Part shown: positions 59,453 to 64,000 of the stretch, piece by piece
Layout: every line of letters starts with the position of its first letter
Numbering within the stretch: the first letter of the stretch is position 1
From: an uncultured Exiguobacterium sp.
GTDB lineage: Bacteria; Bacillota; Bacilli; Exiguobacteriales; Exiguobacteriaceae
Assembly: GCA_913775715.1 (NCBI GenBank)
Contig: CAJYMC010000007.1
Coordinates: 248,001 to 312,000, forward strand
DNA length: 64,000 bases
Direction of reading: 5' to 3'
Notes under the pieces: generated by a model
The model's database searches: none
What the model was told of the DNA's origin: nothing
The model's input: the letters and a program-made list of their open reading frames with translations, nothing else
Program-made: the position numbers and the translations under genes

Positions 59453-59833
59453 TTAAAAATACGAGATGATCAGTGAGACGATGATGAAGATGACACCGCT
59501 TGAGACGTAGGGTTTCGTCCGTGCTGAAGCACGGCGCTGCTTTTTGCGAAGTACTTCTTCCTCCTCGTCCTCATCTTCGTAATAGTCCTCATCAATCTCT
59601 CTTAATTTTGCTTCCCGTTGTTTTTTGAATCCAGCTGTCATGCCACGAAAGAAGCCGTTAGCAGACATGTTTGAGAAGAATCCTACTGCAACTAACAAGA
59701 ATCCTGCTATGAATAAACCACCAGACAGATGATACAAGATACCGTGTGTCGAATCCGTCATGGTTGCCCAAATCGTGTAAAGCAGAACAAGAATGACCGC
59801 AATGATGACCGGTCGGAAATACGTCGATCGCAT
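59453..59833 (-). CDS. Small membrane protein with acidic linker (DUF3899-like)
   Basis: 126 residues. Two membrane helices at about 7-25 (FRPVIIAVILVLLYTIWA) and 35-55 (YHLSGGLFIAGFLLVAVGFF), a cytosolic Lys-then-Asp/Glu-rich stretch (KKQREAKLREIDEDYYEDED...), a basic patch, and a final helix at about 108-126. The fold resembles DUF3899 proteins, which I recall near trpS/opp in some Bacillales, but this is not certain. GGGGG lies just upstream of the ATG. Function unknown. Confidence 0.7.
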   Translation of the reverse strand: MRSTYFRPVIIAVILVLLYTIWATMTDSTHGILYHLSGGLFIAGFLLVAVGFFSNMSANGFFRGMTAGFKKQREAKLREIDEDYYEDEDEEEEVLRKKQRRASARTKPYVSSGVIFIIVSLIISYF

Positions 59834-59943
59834 GAAAATCCCCCTTTGCGTACATAGATATTCTTAGTATACGAAACTTTTAATGCTGTTACGAATCGGT
59901 AACAAACGAATGATGCAAAATAGCAAATAGTGTGACTATTCAC

Positions 59944-59972
59944 TTGACGTTAATGCTATTCTCACATAAAAT
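59944..59972 (+). promoter_or_regulatory. Promoter of oppA-like gene 2
   Basis: TTGACG, 17-nt spacer, TAAAAT. It leaves a leader of about 127 nt, which contains an 8-9 bp hairpin (CAATGCATT / AATACATTG, 60009-60032). Confidence 0.75.
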
Positions 59973-60105
59973 CAATTTATCACTTCGTTTAAGTTTTTGA
60001 AACTAGGTCAATGCATTTTGGGGAATACATTGCAGTTTCGACGGGACGTTATTGATGTCATAGGCATTATGGCAACTTGGAAATTGAAAAGGAGATGACT
60101 TACCG

Positions 60106-61719
60106 ATGAAGAAAAAAACAGTCGGTCTCGCTTTATCAGTCATGCTTGCAGGAAGCGCAGTGCTTGCTGGATGTTCGACAGGTGGCGGAGACAAAGATTC
60201 AGGATCGACAGACGGCAAAAAAAATCTACGTTTAACGGACACTTCGGATATTACGACAGTGGACCCAGCGAAAGCTACGGATTCCGTCGCTTTCAACATG
60301 ATCGGAAACACGATGGAAGGTCTTTATCGTTTAGACAAGGACGGAAAAGCGATTCCAGCACTTGCAGAAAAAACGGATATCTCAAGCGACAATTTGACGT
60401 ATACGTTCACACTTCGTGATTCGAAATGGTCAGACGGTTCACCCGTCAAAGCACAAGATTTTGAATTCGCTTGGAAACGTGCTGCTGATCCAAAAACAGG
60501 TTCTAGTTACTCATACATCTTTGACACGTTAAAAAACGGCTCTGATGTTACACAAGGTAAAAAGCCTGTTGATGAACTCGGCGTTAAAGCAATCGATGAT
60601 AAAACGTTAGAAGTAAAACTCGAGCGTCCAGCTCCGTATTTCCTCTCACTGACATCGTTCGGTACGTACACACCAATCAGTGAAGACTTCTACAAGAAGA
60701 ATGAAAAAGACTTCTCGCTTAAACCAGATAAATTGCTTTACAACGGTCCTTTCGTTTGGGAATCTTGGAAAACGGATTCAAAACGTGTTCTGAAAAAGAA
60801 CGACAACTACTGGGATAAAGATGCTGTCAAACTCGACGAAGTTACAATCAGTGTCGTTAAGGATAATTCGACAGTCGCAAACTTGTATGATTCAAACGAA
60901 ATCGATTACGCAGGTTTGACTTCGGAGCAAGTTGAAGCATACAAATCGAAACCTGAATTCAAAACAGCGCTTCGTTCTTCGATCGCTTACTTGAAATTCA
61001 ATAACGAAGATGCAACGATGAAAGATGTCAATGCACGTAAAGCAATCGCTCGTGCTATCGATCCAAAAGGTATCACGGATACGCTTCTTGCGAATGGTTC
61101 AATTCCAACAACAAGCTTCATTCCAAAAGACTTTGTCAAGGATGCGTCAGGTAAAGACTACACGAGCGACATCAACTGGTTCGATCGTGACGCGAAAGAA
61201 GCAGCTGATCTTTGGAAAAAAGCAAACGGTGATAAAAAGACAACAATCGAATTGCTTTCGTTTGATAACGAAGACGCTAAGAAAATCGGTGAGTACATGA
61301 AAGGTCAACTCGAGAAGAATCTTCCGAATGTCACTGTTTCGATTAAACAACAGCCGTTCAAGAATAAACTCGATCTTGAAACAAAAGGCGACTACCAAGT
61401 TTCTTACTCAGTCTGGGGTCCGGATTATCAAGATCCAATGTCTAACCTTTCTATCTTCGAATCAACGAACAGCCAAAATGACGTGAAGTACAAATCAGCT
61501 GCGTATGATAAATTATTAAACGCGGCAAACGATGAGTCAGACTTGACGAAGCGTTTAGATTTGTTCAAACAAGCTGAGGCGCAATTGATTGAAAAAGATC
61601 AAGCTATCGCACCAATCTATCAAGCGGGTTCTGCATACTTGAGCCGTCCGACGGTCAAAGATTTCAACCGTCAATTGTTCGGAGCAGATTTCCAATACAA
61701 ATATGTTGATGTGAAGTAA
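60106..61719 (+). CDS. oppA: Peptide ABC transporter substrate-binding lipoprotein (OppA-like 2)
   Basis: 537 residues. The signal peptide ends with LAGCSTG (Cys23). The mature part parallels OppA-like 1 closely: IGNTMEGLYRLDKDG, LTYTFTLRDSKWSDGSPVKAQDFEFAWKRA, LLYNGPFVWESW, NDNYWDKDAVKLDEV, LEKNLPNVTVSIKQQPFKNKLDLETKGDYQV and WGPDYQDPMSNLSIFE. As the copy next to oppB-oppC it is the likely main receptor of the Opp transporter. AAAAGGAGATGAC lies upstream of the ATG. A terminator follows, so oppB may be expressed mainly from its own promoter. Confidence 0.94.
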   Translation: MKKKTVGLALSVMLAGSAVLAGCSTGGGDKDSGSTDGKKNLRLTDTSDITTVDPAKATDSVAFNMIGNTMEGLYRLDKDGKAIPALAEKTDISSDNLTYTFTLRDSKWSDGSPVKAQDFEFAWKRAADPKTGSSYSYIFDTLKNGSDVTQGKKPVDELGVKAIDDKTLEVKLERPAPYFLSLTSFGTYTPISEDFYKKNEKDFSLKPDKLLYNGPFVWESWKTDSKRVLKKNDNYWDKDAVKLDEVTISVVKDNSTVANLYDSNEIDYAGLTSEQVEAYKSKPEFKTALRSSIAYLKFNNEDATMKDVNARKAIARAIDPKGITDTLLANGSIPTTSFIPKDFVKDASGKDYTSDINWFDRDAKEAADLWKKANGDKKTTIELLSFDNEDAKKIGEYMKGQLEKNLPNVTVSIKQQPFKNKLDLETKGDYQVSYSVWGPDYQDPMSNLSIFESTNSQNDVKYKSAAYDKLLNAANDESDLTKRLDLFKQAEAQLIEKDQAIAPIYQAGSAYLSRPTVKDFNRQLFGADFQYKYVDVK

Positions 61720-61727
61720 TCGAGAAC

Positions 61728-61767
61728 GGGAGCGTCCCTAAGTCAGTTCGGGTACGCTCCTGTTTTA
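61728..61767 (+). terminator. Terminator after oppA-like gene 2
   Basis: GGAGCGT-CCC pairs with GGG-T-ACGCTCC (one bulge), 11-nt loop, followed by TGTTTT. Probably partial, which would favour high receptor-to-permease ratios. Confidence 0.75.
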
Positions 61768-61811
61768 TACTACTTTGAATGAACGGAAACTCATTTTTAT
61801 CGGAAATGTGA

Positions 61812-62052
61812 AATTTTCGTAAAAAAGTGGTTCTAATTACTTTGTTAGCAAAGTATAATGGAATCAAACGAAAAATTCTGACTATTGGACGATATTCAAA
61901 AAAGCGTCTAATCGAACATCGAATCAAAGCACAATTAAAAAGAATTTTAAATTTTTATAACAAAATTCTTGAATGTTCCGACAATTGTGGGTCATACTGA
62001 TTTTATTGATGTTTCGAAAATAACAGAAAATCTTTATAGGGGGTGCCATCTT
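61812..62052 (+). promoter_or_regulatory. oppB upstream region: possible promoter and AT-rich leader
   Basis: A perfect TATAAT lies at 61854-61859 with no good -35. AATTTTCGTAAAAAA at 61812-61826 matches 11 of 15 positions of the CodY consensus. The leader of about 185 nt has a 9-bp inverted repeat AAGAATTTT / AAAATTCTT (61940-61970, 13-nt loop) without a T-run. No known riboswitch is recognised. The in-frame codons from 61969 are leader, not coding. Confidence 0.4.
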
Positions 62053-62979
62053 ATGGGCCGTTATTTAGCTCAACGCCTGGTTTACGGCGTATTGACGTTT
62101 TTACTCATCGCTTCGTTCACTTTCTTCCTGATGGATCTGCTACCAGGTTCACCGTTCCAGAACCAGGAGAAACTTTCTCCTGAACAGTTGAATATCCTTC
62201 GGGATAAGTACAATTTGAATGATCCACTACCACAACGCTACGCAGCGTACATGGTCAACTTATTCCAAGGAGACCTTGGTGTATCGTTCAAATATGACAG
62301 CCGTCCAGTTACGGATTTAATTTCTGAACGAATTGGACCATCGGCTCAACTTGGAGTTCAAGCACTCGTACTTGGTGTACTTTTAGGTCTCGTACTTGGT
62401 GTAGTTGCTGCACTTCGTCACAACACAGTTGTTGACTACGGAGCAATGTTCATCTCGGTTCTCGGGATTTCAGTACCATCCTTCGTATTCGCCTCACTCC
62501 TTCAGTATTATGTTGGCGTGAAATGGGGCGCTTTGCCAGTAGCGTTCTGGGAAAGTCCGGCGCATACGATCCTACCAACGATTTCGTTGTCTCTTGGGGT
62601 CACCGCCTCGATTGCCCGATTCGTAAGGACGGAAATGCTTGAGGTTACAGGTCAGGATTACGTCACGTTAGCTAAAGCAAAAGGCCTAGATGGTCAATCG
62701 ATTACTTGGAAACACATGGTTCGGAATGCCTTGATTCCTGCTATTACGATTCTTGGACCTATGACTGCTGCATTGATCACAGGTACATTCGTTATTGAAA
62801 AAATCTTTGCTGTACCGGGTCTTGGTGAGTTGTTCGTATCGTCAATCACACAGAATGACTATACAGTCATCATGGGTACGACGCTGTTCTTCTCGGCAAT
62901 CTTCATTCTCATGATTTTAATCGTCGACTTGCTGTACGGTGTCGTTGATCCACGGATTCGTTTGGGGGGTAGTAAATAA
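62053..62979 (+). CDS. oppB: Oligopeptide ABC transporter permease OppB
   Basis: 308 residues from ATG 62053 (AGGGGGTG 8 nt upstream). Six membrane helices, the N-terminal RYLAQRLVYGVLTFLLIASFTFFLMDLLPGSPF typical of OppB/DppB, and the EAA-type cytosolic loop VTGQDYVTLAKAKGLDGQSITWKHMVRNALIPAIT that docks onto the ATPases. The C-terminus ends with DLLYGVVDPRIRLGG. Pairs with OppC, whose start overlaps the stop as TAATG. Confidence 0.95.
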   Translation: MGRYLAQRLVYGVLTFLLIASFTFFLMDLLPGSPFQNQEKLSPEQLNILRDKYNLNDPLPQRYAAYMVNLFQGDLGVSFKYDSRPVTDLISERIGPSAQLGVQALVLGVLLGLVLGVVAALRHNTVVDYGAMFISVLGISVPSFVFASLLQYYVGVKWGALPVAFWESPAHTILPTISLSLGVTASIARFVRTEMLEVTGQDYVTLAKAKGLDGQSITWKHMVRNALIPAITILGPMTAALITGTFVIEKIFAVPGLGELFVSSITQNDYTVIMGTTLFFSAIFILMILIVDLLYGVVDPRIRLGGSK

Positions 62980-64000
62980 TGGCTGAACAAAATTCAAATG
63001 CAAAAGCGGAACAGTTCGATTCATCGTTGTTTCAACAGGTTGAATTTAATGAACAGGCCGGTGAACGAATTGCCGGTAAAAGCTTAAACTTTTGGCAGGA
63101 TGCTTGGATGCGCTTGCGTAAGAACAAAGCAGCGATCATTTCTCTTGTCTTGATCATCGTGATTGCCATCATGTCAGTAGCGGGTCCTGCAATCTCTGGT
63201 AGAGATGCTTATACCCAAACTATCACGCAAGCTAAACTTCCACCAAAAGTGACAGGTTTAGAGTGGGCTGGATTTGATGGTATGGCGACGCTTGGTGAAA
63301 CACCAATCGATTTCTACAAGCAAAAACAAGTAAAAGAAAACTTCTGGTTTGGTACGGACCATCTTGGTCGTGATCTTTGGTCGCGTGTCTGGGAAGGAAC
63401 GAAAATTTCACTCTTCATCGGTTTGATGGCAGCGCTCATTGACGTTCTTGTCGGTGTCACATACGGTGGTATTTCTGCTTATTATGGTGGTCGTGTCGAT
63501 AACATCATGCAACGGATAGCGGAAATCCTGACAGGGGTACCGAACTTGATCTTGATCATTCTCTTCATCTTGATTCTTGAGCCAGGGATCACGACGATCA
63601 TCCTCGCGATGACAATCACTGGTTGGATTGGGATGAGCCGACTCGTTCGTGGTCAGATCCTGAAACTAAAGAACCAAGAGTTCGTTCTTGCAGCACGTAC
63701 ACTTGGTGCTTCTAGCGCACGTTTAGTCTTCAAACATTTGATTCCAAATACCTTGGGTACAATCATCATCTCGCTTATGTTTACGATTCCTGGGGCAATT
63801 TTCTTCGAAGCTTTCCTAAGCTTCATCGGTCTTGGGCTTGCACCACCGCAACCGTCGCTTGGTACATTGATCAATGAAGGGTACAAAGAACTTAAGACGT
63901 TTCCTTTCTTGCTCGTCGTTCCATCGACAGTGCTCGTACTCCTCATGATCAGCTTCAACATGTTGGCAGATGGATTACGTGATGCGTTCGATCCACGTCT
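62979..64000 (+). CDS. oppC: Oligopeptide ABC transporter permease OppC, 3' truncated by window end
   Basis: Opens at ATG 62979 (GGGGGG about 11 nt upstream) and stays open to the end of the window, 340 complete codons. A soluble N-terminus (MAEQNSNAKAEQFDSSLFQQ) is followed by FWQDAWMRLRKNKAAIISLVLIIVIAIMS, the OppC_N first helix, and later WFGTDHLGRDLWSRVWEGTKISLFIG. The EAA loop is in GWIGMSRLVRGQILKLKNQE, FVLAARTLGASSARLVFKHL and IPNTLGTIIIS. The frame has reached NMLADGLRDAFDPR, the typical end of OppC, so only a few residues are missing. oppD and oppF should follow. Confidence 0.95.
   Translation, partial: MAEQNSNAKAEQFDSSLFQQVEFNEQAGERIAGKSLNFWQDAWMRLRKNKAAIISLVLIIVIAIMSVAGPAISGRDAYTQTITQAKLPPKVTGLEWAGFDGMATLGETPIDFYKQKQVKENFWFGTDHLGRDLWSRVWEGTKISLFIGLMAALIDVLVGVTYGGISAYYGGRVDNIMQRIAEILTGVPNLILIILFILILEPGITTIILAMTITGWIGMSRLVRGQILKLKNQEFVLAARTLGASSARLVFKHLIPNTLGTIIISLMFTIPGAIFFEAFLSFIGLGLAPPQPSLGTLINEGYKELKTFPFLLVVPSTVLVLLMISFNMLADGLRDAFDPR

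Noticed and set aside
61969..62052. Longer oppB start
   Set aside because: The codons lie in an AT-rich leader and are not membrane-like; the RYLAQRL start at 62053 with AGGGGGTG is typical.

Overview
The window is a contiguous piece of a low-to-moderate GC Gram-positive (Bacillota, Bacillales) chromosome. Gene content and protein sequences fit Exiguobacterium or a close relative best. The evidence is Bacillus-like housekeeping synteny without sporulation genes, a CymR that looks very close to the Bacillus protein, separate secD and secF genes, T-box and L21-leader regulation, a FapR operator, and many GTG/TTG starts. The genus is an inference from recognition; no search was run.

Layout. 0-1.1 kb: the end of a type IV pilus/competence pseudopilus operon (PilN-like, PilO-like). 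1.2-6.6 kb: maf, radC, mreBCD and minCD (shape and division-site selection). 6.7-11 kb: an RNase E/G-family protein, then L21 leader-rplU-prp-rpmA, a Spo0B-like protein and obg. 11-17.4 kb: a CNNM/CorC-like membrane protein, then the NAD module (niaR and nadS on the minus strand, nadB-nadC-nadA divergent from them). 17.6-24.1 kb: ruvAB-queA-tgt, then yajC and secD-secF. 24.2-33.1 kb: recJ-apt, rel-dtd, and a T-box-controlled hisS-aspS operon. 33.2-35.3 kb: an insertion relative to the Bacillus order, holding an AAG-type DNA glycosylase, a 39-residue ORF and a CRY-DASH protein. 35.3-36.4 kb: 6S RNA and tcdA. 36.4-44.1 kb: rarA (minus), cymR-iscS-mnmA-TPR, a VOC protein (minus) and recD2. 44.1-52.2 kb: T-box-alaS, ireB-ruvX-two DUF1292 genes, mltG-trmR-udk, greA and mtnN. 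52.3-64 kb: fabH-fabF behind a FapR operator, an OppA-like membrane protein, oppA-like lipoprotein 1, trpS with its T-box (minus), a small membrane protein (minus), oppA-like lipoprotein 2, then oppB and the start of oppC, which runs off the window.

How the genes work together. Most of the window is core machinery: cell-wall elongation and division (MreBCD, MinCD, MltG), translation and tRNA modification (four aaRS genes, Tgt/QueA, MnmA/IscS, TcdA, TrmR, Dtd), recombination and repair (RadC, RuvAB, RecJ, RuvX, RarA, RecD2, AAG), protein export (YajC/SecDF), NAD synthesis, stringent response (Rel), 6S RNA and oligopeptide uptake. Regulation can be read directly in several places: three T-box leaders with alignable specifier triplets (GAC before hisS-aspS, GCT before alaS, TGG before trpS), the L21 leader, the FapR operator, and about two dozen intrinsic terminators.

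I found no prophage, IS element, CRISPR array, tRNA or rRNA, and no convincing undescribed multi-gene system. The most useful leads are regulatory or are oddities in known families: the hisS-aspS T-box apparently reading an Asp codon; promoters whose -35 hexamer contains the upstream gene's TGA stop; a NadB with an atypical C-terminus overlapping nadC by 77 nt; an RNase E/G homolog without the zinc-link cysteines; a Spo0B homolog in an apparently asporogenous background; and three OppA-family proteins within 7 kb, one lacking the lipobox.
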